Translations under genes and position numbers: made by a program
Assembly: GCA_949825025.1 (NCBI GenBank)
Contig: OX463784.1
Span: 18,666,124 to 18,730,123, forward strand
Length of the DNA stretch: 64,000 bases
Direction: 5' to 3'
DNA from: Siphlonurus alternatus
Taxonomy: Eukaryota; Arthropoda; Insecta; Ephemeroptera; Siphlonuridae
In this document: positions 49,703 to 61,894 of the stretch, piece by piece
Layout: each line of letters begins with the position of its first letter
How positions within the stretch are numbered: the first letter of the stretch is position 1
Notes under the pieces: generated by a model
Told to the model about the DNA's origin: nothing
The model's database searches: none
Seen by the model: only the letters and a program-made list of their open reading frames with translations

Positions 49703-50094
49703 GATATGTATTTTATACTTTGTTGTGCATAGTGATACAAGTTGTTATTTATGTATAAATATGGACGATCGACGTTATGTATTGAGTTTAATATTATTGA
49801 CTTGCTTATATTGTATAATCATTCGAAAAGCAATAAAGATTATGAATTATGAATTATTGCTATTGTATTTCCACTTCCATAATTAATAGTGGAAGCGATA
49901 TACGATCGGCGAAGGAAGGTATAACCAGGTTTCTCACTAGCCACTGTTAGCGTCAACCAAACTCAATCACAATAAATACGAAAAAAAAAATCAAGTTTTA
50001 GTTCAGTTTTGTAGACAATTTCTTCGTAAATTCAGTCGATTGCAATCAGTACGTTTATAAGAAATTGTTTCACCTCATATATTAATATGAAAAG

Positions 50095-50416
50095 AATGGA
50101 GTATCGACCTCAATTTTTTTTATTGCAAAAATGGATAGAGGGTGCAAAATTATGCTACCCTGATTTTTTTCAGATTTTTTAGAGGCCGAGAACTATTTTT
50201 TTAAAAATTATTGAAAGTCCTTTTCATGACGTCACGAGACGCCACTCCTAAAGTAAAAGATAGGACTTGCCGCCGCGTGACGTCACAAAAAAGACTTTCA
50301 ATAATTTTTAAAAAAATAGTTCCCGGCCTCTAAAAAATCTGAAAAAATCAGGGTAGCATAATTTTGCACGCTCTATCCATTTCTGCAATAAAAAAAATTG
50401 AGGTCGATACTCCATT
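50095..50416 (-). mobile_element. Palindromic MITE, family D, copy 6 (inverted core)
   Basis: Ends AATGGAGTATCGACCTCAAT and GGTCGATACTCCATT. TGACGTCA at 50227-50234 and 50278-50285, spacing 51 bp. The core reads AAAGATAGGACTTGCCGCCG, the reverse complement of the other five copies, so this copy inserted in opposite orientation. The core also has a 5-bp difference (CCACTCCTAAAG). Confidence 0.92.
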
Positions 50417-50611
50417 TGTCATGCATTTTGCTTACAAAACTCTTCTGGATTGTATGCAACTTTTGCTGCACTGAAAATGTATTGATATAGAACTTAATTG
50501 TTGTTGGCCTATAAAGCGTGAAAATTTTAAAAATATAAAAGTAATAAAGATTTTCATGATTTTATGAGTTTATTATACATGTTATACATTTAAAAAAATA
50601 GTTTTAGCAAA

Positions 50612-51090
50612 CTACAGTCAATTAAAAATGAATCCACTTTGACTTTTATTTTTTTGAAATGATTTTTATTCATTTTAAAAGCACAAATAATTGAAGCAAT
50701 TTTTCATCTGTGAGTGGTCAAATACAACTTCATTTTTTTTTAATTTAATTAAACGCAGCTCACATTTTTTTGGTGTGGAGAGAGAGAGACCGCAGCACGA
50801 ACATACTCTGTACTCGCCACCAATCCTCGCACTTCATTGAAACAAATGGGAGCGGTCAGGAGAAAATTAATAATGTCTGAAATATCAAGCCGAGTGTTCC
50901 ATCTCACTTTTACCGCAACCACTTTTTGTAGCTCACAGTCAATATCTGTAATGGAATTTGGTTTGAACTTTTCAATTTCAATCAATGGCAATAATATCAA
51001 TTAAATTGTATAACAGTTTAATTTCACATCACACGTGGCAAAATGCCTCGTGTTTCAAAGCAAATATCATGAATTAAATTTTACTGTATA
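50612..51090. mobile_element. Possible family R relative with a captured insert
   Basis: TACAGTCAATTAAAAATGAA at the left and, as complement, TACAGTAAAATTTAATTCAT at the right resemble the ends of family R, with TA at the termini. The interior is unlike R copies 1 and 2 and is G+C-richer. The end match is short in A+T-rich DNA, so this is tentative. Confidence 0.3.
50752..51000 (-). CDS. Protein-like minus-strand frame, possible exon
   Basis: Open for 83 codons without an ATG start: LIEIEKFKPNSITDIDCELQ, then KVVAVKVRWNTRLDISDIIN and later FNEVRGLVASTEYVRAAVSL. Composition is well mixed and clearly unlike translated A+T-rich background. Possible acceptor TCCATTACAG before GATATTGAC, and a good donor-like GTGAGC near 50768. 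No family recognised. It lies between two family-R-like ends, so it may be a gene fragment carried by a transposon, a decayed transposase exon, or an exon of a minus-strand gene. Confidence 0.33.
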
Positions 51091-51495
51091 TTATAAACTA
51101 TGTTAATATATTACACATATACATAGAAAGATCAAAATTTCTTATTTCTTATATAAGTTTTATAGTACAAAAAATTGAGGTACTAAAATCGGGATCAAAA
51201 TATGAAAATTAAGAGTATTTTTGAATATATTAAACATAGCTGGTACACACACAATTTATATTTTTTATACATAAGCCCCTTTTTTATAACACTTTATAAT
51301 GTGTGTTACAAACCAAATAATGATAAACAATTATTCAGTCATTATTAAATTGTTTTATAAGCATATTTAATATTCCACATAATATATCATGTAATATAAT
51401 GCATGATACCGAAACATAACACAAAGATATTATTACAGTATCTCAAATACGATTGTATCATCTTAGAGTCACCACTAGGACCATAATTTTTTTAT

Positions 51496-51529
<34 letters not shown>

Positions 51530-52719
51530 AATTCTTAATTCGTTTTTGAATTAGGAGTATTAAAAACAACATATAGAAACCTCCCTTAAACCATAACAGA
51601 ATAAGCATATTTATTTGAGTGAAACTTGGAGGTTTATATAACTGTATAGTTTTCCATTGAATTCAATTATTTACTAATTAACATAGTGATATTTACGGAG
51701 TATAATATAATCCTTTTACTAATTAATATAAAGTCAACGTCTTGTCTTCACTATCTCATTTGAAGAGAAAATCGGCTCATGTCATGTTCGTCTCGTCAAC
51801 TTACCGCAATATTAATTCCATCACTTGTAACCGGATTATGACGTCACACATTCTGTAAACACAGCAGACGATATTATTATATATAAGAGGTTAGTGGTAC
51901 AATGTAAATATTACGAAATTCTAGCAAGTTGTTATAACTCAGAAATTTATGATGAAAATCAAGCAAATTTTGTCTAAATACTTGTTGGATTATAATTGTT
52001 TTTCGTCTGAATATTACGACTTTCTTGTGTTTTTTTTTCATATCTCGCCTTTTAATTAGTAACCAGAAGTGGAAATATAAATTTCATAAGCTTAACCTTA
52101 GATTTATTCCATTGTTTCATGAATTGAAAAAGTTTAAATAAACTACCGGTTATAAAATATATTATACAATTTTACTTTCTGTACGCTTATAATTAAAAAA
52201 GCACTTAATATTACAAATGCCAGCTCTCATGTTTAGAATATTATGTTGTTATCACATGATCTGCAAATGAGTATTCATTGTTTGCATTGTTTTAATAATA
52301 TTTAAAAATATATTATAACCCCTTTTTTAAAAGTACGAAATTGTACAATTACAAATATATAAATATAAATATACAGTATTCTACTGTCTACATTGTTTCT
52401 ATTGCTCTAATATGAGGTAAATTAATGTATATAAATTAAATATGTATATAAATTTTGTATCTAGTGTAGTAATAATAAATAAAATGAATTCAGGTTCAAT
52501 TTTATTATCGAAGCAGTGAAAACGTAATTCATATTTTTTATCATAAAATTTGATATCTACTAACTTTCTTAACAATATTTCTCAATCTAACTGTAAAAAA
52601 TACGCTTAAAAAAATATGTATATTTTTCTTTGAAGTCTGCAAATATCAATTTTATTTTTTTTATTATAAACTGATTAAATTTGTTATATAAATCTAATAG
52701 AATTTTCTTTTTGTTGCAG
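51091..52719. other. Gene-free stretch
   Basis: TA tract of about 28 bp at 51499-51527; isolated TGACGTCA at 51839-51846 in GGATTATGACGTCACACATT. Otherwise A+T-rich. Confidence 0.55.
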
Positions 52720-52768
52720 GTACGTACCAAAAGCTTATCTTCTTCTTTAATATCGATGGAAATAAAAG
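52720..52768 (+). CDS. Candidate 49-nt internal exon
   Basis: Acceptor TTTTCTTTTTGTTGCAG (strong pyrimidine tract) and donor AAAG/GTAAAT. In the phase left by the exons at 10412 and 38884 it reads GTYQKLIFFFNIDGNK with no stop, ending in phase 2. One alternative frame is also open and one is closed. Among the + strand candidates it has the best acceptor. The product is unknown. Confidence 0.33.
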
Positions 52769-53618
52769 GTAAATAAATTGTTATTTTCTTAAGATATTGT
52801 CAAACAAAAAAGTTGAAAAATTTTGACCTATATCCTTGAATTTTATATAAAATAAAAACTATAAACCTTGGTCACATTTTCCATTTACAAAATCCTTGCA
52901 AATCCACGTGTAAATCTGTGGAGTTTTGTTATAGAAACAAAAGATACATTTGATATAGCTTTAAATTTAATGCTAAGTAGTTTAGTAGTCCTTGACCCAT
53001 AAAATAAGCCAAGTAAACTAAATGTACCATGTGACATTGCAGCTTTAAGAATCGTTAAAGATAATATAGAACAAGAATAAATTGAATGCACTTTGTATTT
53101 TATACTATAAAAGATTTAACTTTGTTCCTTTTAACAAGCTTGTTTTATGACATACACGTAGAGACTAGAAAGATGATAAATTATATAATTAAACTAATGT
53201 GACCATTTAAAGGACACTTTATGATCAAAAAGGTAAATGTGAATTACAAATGGATAGTTATGGGTTAAAAAATAAATTCAGATGACGGGAGACAACCATA
53301 ATTAGGGTGCCTTTTTCTGATTAAGGCAAGTTAATTACTATTTTTAAGGTATGATAATATATTATAATTATGCAATCCATAATTATCTACTTGTCCACTA
53401 TAATATTATATCATTATTAAAACGTTCATCAAGAATTTGAGTTTGAAATACAAATAATAATCTTCTTGCATATGAAAATATTTATTTCTAAGTTTGGAAA
53501 AAAAGCAGTGTAAGCATGTTTCGATCAAGGACAGAACAGTTTACTATTGTCCTTGTGTTTTAAGACTATCTTTCAAATTGTTTTTTCTTGATTATTATTG
53601 AGTTTATACTCCAAGGGG

Positions 53619-53620
<2 letters not shown>

Positions 53621-53706
<86 letters not shown>
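53621..53706. repeat. (TC)n/(GA)n microsatellite
   Basis: About 86 bp of TC repeat with one interrupting T, directly upstream of an AG and the candidate exon at 53713. It could serve as an extreme polypyrimidine tract. Confidence 0.97.
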
Positions 53707-53712
53707 CATTAG

Positions 53713-53784
53713 AAGAAATCATGTCTTGCTGGCTTGCTGCTACAAAGCTTCGAAAATTCTGGATTGCAAAATCCTCGTGGTGCG
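53713..53784 (+). CDS. Candidate exon behind a (TC)n polypyrimidine tract
   Basis: 72 bp of about 45% G+C between CTCCATTAG and a donor GTAATC. In the phase continuing from 52720-52768 it reads RNHVLLACCYKASKILDCKI then LVV, open throughout. The other two frames are also open, so the coding argument rests on composition and position. G+C-rich sequence continues to about 53880. Function unknown. Confidence 0.25.
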
Positions 53785-53889
53785 GTAATCAACATTTAAA
53801 TCCATGTTGACATACACCAGCGTTCTTGCCTATAGGGACGTGCAGGCGAATGTTGTTTGTAGCCTTGGGAATCGATATCGATTCCATAA

Positions 53890-55052
53890 TGTTTTTTAAT
53901 ACAATAAAACCATTTCAAATTGGAACTGACCAAGAGTCAAGAGCTACAGATTTCCATTTTTTTTCCTGATTATAATTATTATTGTCTTTTAAAGTTTATT
54001 GATAATTCGTTAACATTTTAAAAAAGAAAAATAAATTTAAAATAAAAAATATATATAAATGTAAAGTTTTTCAAATTTTCAAAATAAATTAAAACAAAAT
54101 AAAATATATTATTAAACAATGAGTATAAATTTTAAATGTATTTTATTAATCAATTATTTTAATTTTATTCAAAAATATATTATGTAAAAAAAGTATGTGA
54201 AAATGTAAGCAAAAAATAAAAAATTATTTTTTGATGGACGGCCTATTTAACTGCTGTCATTAATATCATGCTATTATTGTTCAAATAATAATTAAATATT
54301 TTTATAAGTAAAATACTTCAACAGAATCGAGTAAATTAATAACGAATAGCAATAGCGTGGCATGTAACATGCTGTTTGTGAAAGTTATCAATTATCACGC
54401 ATTTCCTAAAGGTGTGATTACCCTTCACTTCTTAATTTCTTACGTTTCATTTTTTTTTTTTTTTTTTTTTTTTAAATCTGCATCGCTTCAGCCTCCAACA
54501 TGGAGCCGCAATTTTAGCAAATATCGTAAAGTATAAATTTAAGTGTTATAAAGTATTGCATTGTATCCTAAAACACGTTAAGAAATTATCCATGCAGGTA
54601 CATATATTATACGCACAATACAAATTAAACTTCGTGCCCCAGCACCTTGAAAAGTTTTCTTCTCTCTCTCCCTTTTTTTTTATTTATATATTTCATATTT
54701 ATAGATAAATACCCAGACAGAATTATTGATTCATAAAATTCCATAATATCTATTTGAAAAGAATATCTGATGCCTATCTGTATATAATATTGAAGATTTA
54801 AATAAAAATATATTGAAAGTGAAATCTTAAAGTCCATTGAATTATAGCTATTTTTCCATCAAAGACGTCTTTACAATATTTTATACTACATCTAATGTTA
54901 GTCACAACTCCTTGAAGCTATCCAAATATGCAATGCTCAATTTATAATGCAAATATATAGGAGTATAATTAAGCCTAAGCTACAGTATAATGTAAACGTT
55001 GCTGACATGTGATAATGTAAACTGCTAATTTATCACAAGTGCATGGCAATCA
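53890..55052. other. Gene-free stretch
   Basis: A+T-rich, T run of about 23 bp at 54451-54473. A minus-strand 70-codon frame at 54625-54837 is A+T-driven; not called. Confidence 0.55.
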
Positions 55053-55159
55053 CTACGTTTACATGATGGTAATTTAACACGCATTCGTTAACGACGGATA
55101 ATGTTATTCTTATGAGGCGTCGTCAACGGATACGTATTCAACACCGTCATGTAAACGTA
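55053..55159. mobile_element. Small palindromic MITE, family P, copy 2
   Basis: ACGTTTACATGATGGTAATT at the left and ACACCGTCATGTAAACGT at the right; inner GTTAACGACG against CGTCGTCAAC. Better preserved than copy 1. Confidence 0.8.
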
Positions 55160-55724
55160 TATAGTAAAATGTTTATGATACATTATTTCACTGTGAGTGC
55201 TTGTTTTTATCACACACTCGTACAAACATGCAAAATTATTCTAACGTTTGTACTCTCTCAAAACAAATTTTATGATTATATCATTTTTTTTTTTTTTTTT
55301 TTACTACAGTTAGTTATAAAGAGCGGTACAGCCACGCTGTCTCATAAAATAGTAGTACAGTAAAATATGACACTGAAATTTAGTTAGTATTCTTCATAAA
55401 GATAGCATAACATACATTGTATAAAAATATGCCAAATCGAAGAACGGAGTTAAGACTGACAATGATACTTATTATCGTATAATATACTGAATATTAAGTA
55501 ATTGTAACTTTTGCCTACACAATATATATTTTCTTCTCCATATAGCCAGAACTTCCGACTTACACGCTTCTGACAATTTTTTTATTAAAATTAAAACATA
55601 GAGGACACAAAAGTTGTATTCTCAGCTTGTTGAAGAATCGTCAAGAATTTTATTGTTCAATCAAACTGTAAACACACCTCAGGACAATATTGCACTGTTT
55701 GGATAAATGTCTTAATTACAGTGT
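55160..55724. other. Gene-free stretch
   Basis: T run near 55286-55303; no exon, RNA gene or palindrome recognised. Confidence 0.6.
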
Positions 55725-55856
55725 GCCATGGAGGTGTGGGATGGCGAGTTTGAGCTATTTTATTATAGCTTGGGTTTTTTACTTACCAAATTTGCATATC
55801 CTTTGTCTCTTGGAGATACAACAAATTAGACAGAAAACGTTCAGAATATCTTGAAG
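55725..55856 (+). mobile_element. Dispersed repeat family Q, copy 4
   Basis: GTGCCATGGAGGTGTGGGAT, then TACTTACCAAATTTGCATAT and TTTGTCTCTTGGAGATAC, follow the block order of copies 1-3. This is the most diverged copy. Confidence 0.4.
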
Positions 55857-56575
55857 TGCACATTTTTTAAACGTAAGGATTATTTTTATTGTAAATTTAA
55901 CATTTAAAAGCCAGTATATGAACATGGCCATGTATGGAGGAGTGAGTAAATTAAATTCTACATCTACATTTAAGCTTTTTACTGCGTTATATATACTCTG
56001 AGAATGTTAGAGAACATGTACTTGTGAAATTAAATGTGATTGTCATATTATTTCACTTTAAGTAGGTCGTTTCTGAAGCTCAACAATATGTGCTGACCAT
56101 TACTGTGATATTAATCACCGCAGTGCGCACTATTGTAAAAATTTATAATATAGCTTTAATTGGTGTGTAATAAAATTTAAAGGAAAAAAAATAAAAATGT
56201 CTTTATTTTAATAATTATTTTTTATTTAATTTACCCTAAAATTTTAAAATTAAAAGGAATTATTTAATTTTTTACTTTTTTATATATTATTTTATTTAAA
56301 TATTTTTAAAAACAATTTTCATATTTTAATAAAAATGAACTTTAGAAAATTCAATAATTGTTATAAATAATACCCATAATTTGTGCGTATATGTGAATGG
56401 AGAAATAAATAGGGAGTTTAATTATTTTAAAATTAATAAATTACTGCCATTGCATTCTAATGAATTAATGTAGTGTGTGTATGAAGAAACAAACTAATAA
56501 CTCGATACGAATATAAATATCTGATCCCCCTATGCTTTAACATGATCGAATCGGACATTCTTATTTAAATTGAGT
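55857..56575. other. Gene-free stretch
   Basis: A+T-rich, nothing recognised. Confidence 0.6.
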
Positions 56576-56650
56576 TAACTTAAAGTTAAAAATTGGAAAT
56601 CATAGGTCAGATTCTAATGCATGTATTCCAATTTTTAACTTTAAGAACTG
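56576..56650. mobile_element. Short palindrome with family C ends
   Basis: AACTTAAAGTTAAAAATTGG at the left and TGTATTCCAATTTTTAACTT at the right are complementary, enclosing only about 35 bp. The end motif matches the ends of the element at 1160-1627, so it is an internal-deletion relative. Confidence 0.65.
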
Positions 56651-57224
56651 TACAACTCCCTCTCTATAAAGTAAATTATCAATTTGTCCACACAAATAAC
56701 TTTACGTTTACGTGTTTACGTGAGTTTTCTAAATACACAAAAACTTAAGTTCTAGTTTTGAACATTTCGTGAGCAAAGAGAAAGTAATTTGTACATACAA
56801 GTTTGTTTGCACCGACACTTCCATTTCTCTCCAGGACTAAAGCGCGGGGCACAGCAATTTCTTATCTCCTTAATCCCCTTCCTCTTATTTAAGTCCTCTC
56901 TTCATCAGGCTAGGATTAGATGGCAAGCCAGAGCGAAGATAAATTGATAAGAGACAAGAAGAAATCTTGGCTTTCAATTATTTTCACTTCTCATTCACCA
57001 CTAAACTAAAATTCTTCCTTGAAGCTTTTCAACGACTTTGTTACTCAATAAATTTTCAGTTCTTTTAGGGTAATACTTCTTATACTATTTCCATTACATC
57101 ATAGTAAACAGTCATCTCAATTCGACGTTTTAAGTATTTATTCAGTAAGTAAAATGATTACAGCAGAGCATTTTCCATTTGAATTAAGAAGATATATTAC
57201 GTAATTTATTAACCGATGGGCCCG
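56651..57224. other. Gene-free stretch
   Basis: Moderately A+T-rich. 56860-56900 is pyrimidine-rich (CTTATCTCCTTAATCCCCTT). No gene recognised. Confidence 0.5.
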
Positions 57225-57699
57225 ATAGAATGGGCTTACGGGGTGTAATTTTTTTACTGGCTCAATCAAAAGAGGAGGTAAAAAAATATCCCTTAGATTC
57301 TTTTGCGATTTTTTTTAGCACTGCATCGTACCTAAAATGGAGATTAAAAATGTCTCTTGACCTGGAGGCTCCATCCGCAACGCCTATGACGTCATTACAT
57401 TCTTTGGGTCAATTATATAATGCTTCTAAACAAACACGTTGCTATGGAAACAAATGATAATTTTTAATAAACAAGCAACAATGCAATAATTTTTTACAAG
57501 TGTTATATAGTTGAACGAAAGAATGTAATGACGTCATAGGCGTTGCGGTTGGAGTCTCCAGGTCAAGAGACATTTTTAATCTCCATTTTAGGTACGATGC
57601 AGTGCTAAAAAAAAATCGAAAAATAATCTAAGGGATATTTTTCGACCTCCTCTTTTGATTGAGCCAATAAAAAAATTACACCCCGTAAGCCCATTATAA
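57225..57699. mobile_element. Palindromic MITE, family H
   Basis: About 475 bp. The left arm (57225-57410) and right arm (57513-57699) are over 90% complementary by eye, with ends ATAGAATGGGCTTACGGGGT and the complement. TGACGTCA occurs in both arms (57387-57394, 57529-57536) within AACGCCTATGACGTCATTAC. The loop contains GTTGCTATGGAAAC. The + strand frame inside is incidental. Confidence 0.88.
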
Positions 57700-57798
57700 T
57701 AATATAAAGTCGGTTGATATGTAAGATTCAAACCACCAATAAAAATAATTAATTCTCCAGTATCCACCAAAAATTTAACTTCATTGTCTATATAACAA

Positions 57799-57860
57799 GG
57801 GACAACATTCATGAAAAAAATTTATTACAGAAATGAATAGAGGACCAAATTATGCTGTTG

Positions 57861-57894
<34 letters not shown>

Positions 57895-58140
57895 CCCGGA
57901 ACTATTTTTAATTAATTATTGAATGTTTTGTAATTTAAGTTGGCACCCCTGAATCCTTAATAAAAAGGATAGTGCCTGGACGCCTATTGACGCCTCCAGG
58001 GGGCGTGGCAGCACTTTCAATAATTAATTAAAAATTGTAACTTGTCTCAAAAAAATCTGAAAAAATTCTGAGTATCGCATAATTTGGTACCCCCTATTCA
58101 TTTCTGTAATAAAAAAATTTCATGTATGTTGTCCATTATA
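57799..58140. mobile_element. Palindromic MITE, family F, copy 2
   Basis: Ends GGGACAACATTCATGAAAAA and TTCATGTATGTTGTCCATT. The core CCTCCAGGGGGCGTGGC is the reverse complement of the core of copy 1, so the orientation is opposite. A T expansion of about 29 bp (57863-57891) lies in the left arm. Confidence 0.85.
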
Positions 58141-60056
58141 GTATATTAACAATGAATTCTTTGTGATGCGAGTCAGCGATTTCGACAGGCTTTTTATGCT
58201 GAAATGTTATGAAATGTTCATTATTTGTTTATTAATTTAAATATTTTTATTTGACATAAAATTAATGTTTTCTACATTATTTACAAAATAATACATTTTT
58301 AGCCAAAAAAAAATTCATGAAAATGATTTTTTTAAAATTTATAAAAAGTAAATGAAATTCAATTTTTATTTGTTTTTTTTATTTGTTTTTTTTTTTTTTC
58401 ATTTTAATCATATACATTATTGTCCAGCCAAAGCTTTATATTTTTAAAGCTTGCCGGCTGGTGCAAATTAAATATACAGAATAATATTTTTAATCAAGCT
58501 CACAGCAAATAGATATGAAACAATTGTATTATCTTATATTACCACGAATATAAGAAGTTAAAAAAAAAGTCATATACCTTAATGTATTTTTAGTAACTTA
58601 ATCTACTATATTTATGTACAATATTTATTATGAAAACAATTTTATTGTTAATAAAAACCCAATTGACAATTGAACATATAAAATAAGATAAATCCTGTCT
58701 GAACCGAAATATTGTAATTAAATTCTTTACCTTTAATTATTTATTTAACAGTATATTATTTATAGGGCTTTAATTCCGGGTGTTATCATAGATAACTTGT
58801 TATTTATGTACTCATGAGGAAAATATAATAAAATGAAAAAAATAAAATAGATAACAAGGTATTCACCTCTTCTTTGCAATAGTTAAAAAGTTACGATTCT
58901 CTGTTTTTATGCTTTTATTTTTAGAAATAATTATCCCTGCGCATGGGTGACGTGTTTCATTTAAATATTGAAGAAATTTATGGATAACCAGGAAGTTATA
59001 AATTAATTATCAATTTCAATTATTAGTTCTTTAAAGTAAAAAATAAAGGGGGGGGAGTGCTTTTCAAAACACACAAAGAAATTGCATAATTGCATTATGC
59101 AATGACTATAATACTTGAATAATTACCATTTGTAATTACTTGATGTTTTCCTGTATATATTTATAGTTTTCATATAGCCTGTTACTATAGTTAATTCTTT
59201 CATATTTTATTTATTAATTAATAATTCAATACACGATAAACAAAGGGATTGTTATTCTAAGCCTGTGGTAGACAACAAAAGTTTTAGTATTCAGGTTTAA
59301 TTACAATGTTCCTATTCTATATTTTCATATTATTTTATTAACATATATAGTAATATACCATCATCATGATAATAATACTTCCCAACACCTATTATTTTGT
59401 ATAGCTGTTCATCCAATTTATTCAAAGCTATTCATTATGTTTGTTACATGCAGCAATGGTGGTGGCGTACCACACTATTTTCACATTAACCTAGTTGCAT
59501 GCAAGTATTGTTGAAGGTTTATAGCCAATACTACCACATTGTTGTTGTTGAGATGAATAACCCTTGCTTCTAGGTACACAACAACATCTGTGTATAACAT
59601 GTCACAAAACTAAATTTACTTTTTGTTATAACTTCAACTGTATACATGCTTTTGTAATGAAATCAGTATTAATTAAAAAGTGTAACACTCGTAAGAAAAA
59701 AAAAAAAAAAAAAAAAAAAGAGGAAATTATACAAGCAATTTAGATCTTTTTTAAACATTACTAATAAATAAAGCATGAAGTATTGTTTTATTATTTTACC
59801 TTCTTTTTTTTTAAATATATTATATTTCTGAGCCTGTACAATTTTAATCAAATTGAGCTATATATATATATATATATATATAACTAATACCTCCAAACTG
59901 TGCGATTAAAAACTTATGCAGGATTATCGTAAATATAGACTCCATTAAATCTGTTTAAAAAACTTAGCACATGTAAGTTTATGATACTTATAATTTAAAT
60001 GGGAAATAACAATCTGGTTGACATGAATTGTACGATGAAATGTAATATAAACTCAC
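58141..60056. other. Gene-free stretch
   Basis: T runs at 58372-58399, a G run at 59050-59056, an A run of about 26 bp at 59695-59719 and a (TA)n tract at 59861-59882. No exon, RNA gene or palindrome recognised. This would be intron downstream of the minus-strand exon at 60057. Confidence 0.55.
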
Positions 60057-60145
60057 CCTGATGCTATAGGCAACATGTTCAGCACTGAAACAGTGCTTGA
60101 TAAAGTCGTCTTTATTCATCTTTGGTTTGAAGTCACACGACTCTC
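60057..60145 (-). CDS. Candidate internal coding exon, minus strand
   Basis: The most convincing internal exon in the window. On the minus strand a long pyrimidine tract (CCTTTTCCTTTTGTCCTCC) leads to an acceptor TAATAG at 60146, and the exon ends AGCATCAGG followed by a consensus donor GTGAGT (60056-60051). The 89-bp exon supplies two bases of a split codon, then ESCDFKPKMNKDDFIKHCFS and AEHVAYSIR, ending at a codon boundary (phase 0). Composition is balanced and clearly coding-like, with two cysteines 14 residues apart and a charged segment. I do not recognise the family. No neighbouring exon could be linked with confidence, so it implies a minus-strand gene extending outside or across large introns. 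Confidence 0.55.
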
Positions 60146-60147
60146 CT

Positions 60148-61894
60148 ATTAGAATTATATTGGAGGACAAAAGGAAAAGGTTCGTATCGTCAAACCAAAG
60201 ATAAATGGAGATAAATATATAGTATATCTATATATAGTAGTCGTTGCTCTTTTTACTTCAGCTGCACTGTTTTAGTACTTAACAAGGCGTCTATGTCTAT
60301 AGTACCAATTATTTTATAGCAGGGTGGACACTAATATCAAAAAGTTGAATATTGGGGGTCATTTTTATATTGCAAGATAAGTTCATTATGTTTTGTATTT
60401 TGAATAATTAAAAGTCAGTATAAACACTTATAATATGTATATAGCATTATTTATATTATCTAGCTTTTTTATGTAATCATATTTGTAAAAAATATAAAAA
60501 ATAGTTTCAGTTCTCTATATATAATATTAAATGATACACTGCATTGTCTTAAGTTGATACCATCATTATACGGATGCATCTGACATGGAACCGTTGTTGA
60601 GATTGAAAAAGAGCAGGAAAAATAAAATATAACGGCAAGCAGTTATAATGATGTTAGTGCAGTTATCTTTAAAAAAAAAATCGGAGAGAACTTCCTTTTA
60701 CAAACCCCACAAGTGTAGAATATTATAGCCTCTAAGATTACAAAGATCTATAACTGTAATAAAGTGAAGATTAATATCGGAAGTAGAAGAATTTTTACTT
60801 TCATAAACTTTAGAATTTTCTAATCCTTTTTTTGAAATTTCTAATATAAATAGATATGGGGAGTTTCAGATTTGAATTATAAACATAATTACGTGTAAAC
60901 TAGATACTCCAAATCCAAAAGAAGTAAATTTTACACTTGTACAACTGCCTACATTGTGTTACATTGTTCAGGAGATATGCCATTGTGTAACTGTAAGTGA
61001 CATATATGCAGCAACACGTACCTCTGTACTTGACATCTGAAGTGTGCAGGAGTGAGCTAACATAATATAACATATAACACACGTTGGATAGTAATATTGC
61101 TGACATATATTACTGCTGTTGTTAGCAATTCAAGAATTCATAGTAATTATATATAGCTTGCATGATATTTATCTCAGATAAATCATAAAAATTAAAATTG
61201 TTTTTTATTTAATTTAATAATATAAAATAAATAAAAAATTATTTTTACAATTTTTTTTTTATTTTTTATTTAAATTTTATAAAATTGAAACCTACATTTA
61301 ATTATGCATTATGTCAAGTCTTCTATAAAAAATTAAACAGCAAAAAAATTAGTAATATAATGCTAAAAAATATAAATAATAAAATCCTTCCTGAGAAATT
61401 TTATGCAATAACGCAACTCAAATGAAAGTACATTGATTGATATTTTGGGGTAATTAACACATTTTGGGCATTCATGCTATTATATAATATAAAATAGAAA
61501 TCTTCCTGTTTCAATATACGAGTAAATTAGCATAAGAAAATAAAGCAACCTGATAATAAATGTAATAATAAACAGTATGCATACAACATTTCAGATATTT
61601 TGACCGTAACAAGTGAACTGAATGTTTAAATGTATTTCGGTACATTCTGTGGGCCATACTATCATGCCGTATTGAATTATATGGTCATTATTATAATAAA
61701 AAACAACTTTAATTTAAAATTCCATATCATAATATAATTTCAAATTAACGTAGTAACATAATTATGGTGCCTTGTTATAATAAATTAAATAATGAAAATA
61801 AACAGCGAAGGCACTTTTAGGTAAATATGTAAATAAAAACATAACTTACACCAAAATCTTTTGAGTATATATGCATACAATCATGACAAGCTGT
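60148..61894. other. Gene-free stretch
   Basis: A+T-rich; a minus-strand 68-codon frame at 60900-61106 has several splice-like borders but no consistent exon. Nothing else recognised. Confidence 0.5.

Noticed and set aside
57230..57457. 75-codon + strand frame
   Set aside because: Lies within palindromic MITE H.
59695..59719. Poly(A) tail of a processed pseudogene
   Set aside because: The A run has no upstream coding-like or SINE-like sequence.
61022..61036. 15-nt microexon on the minus strand between CACTTCAG and GTACGT
   Set aside because: Five codons cannot be supported without transcript data; splice-like motifs this short are frequent.
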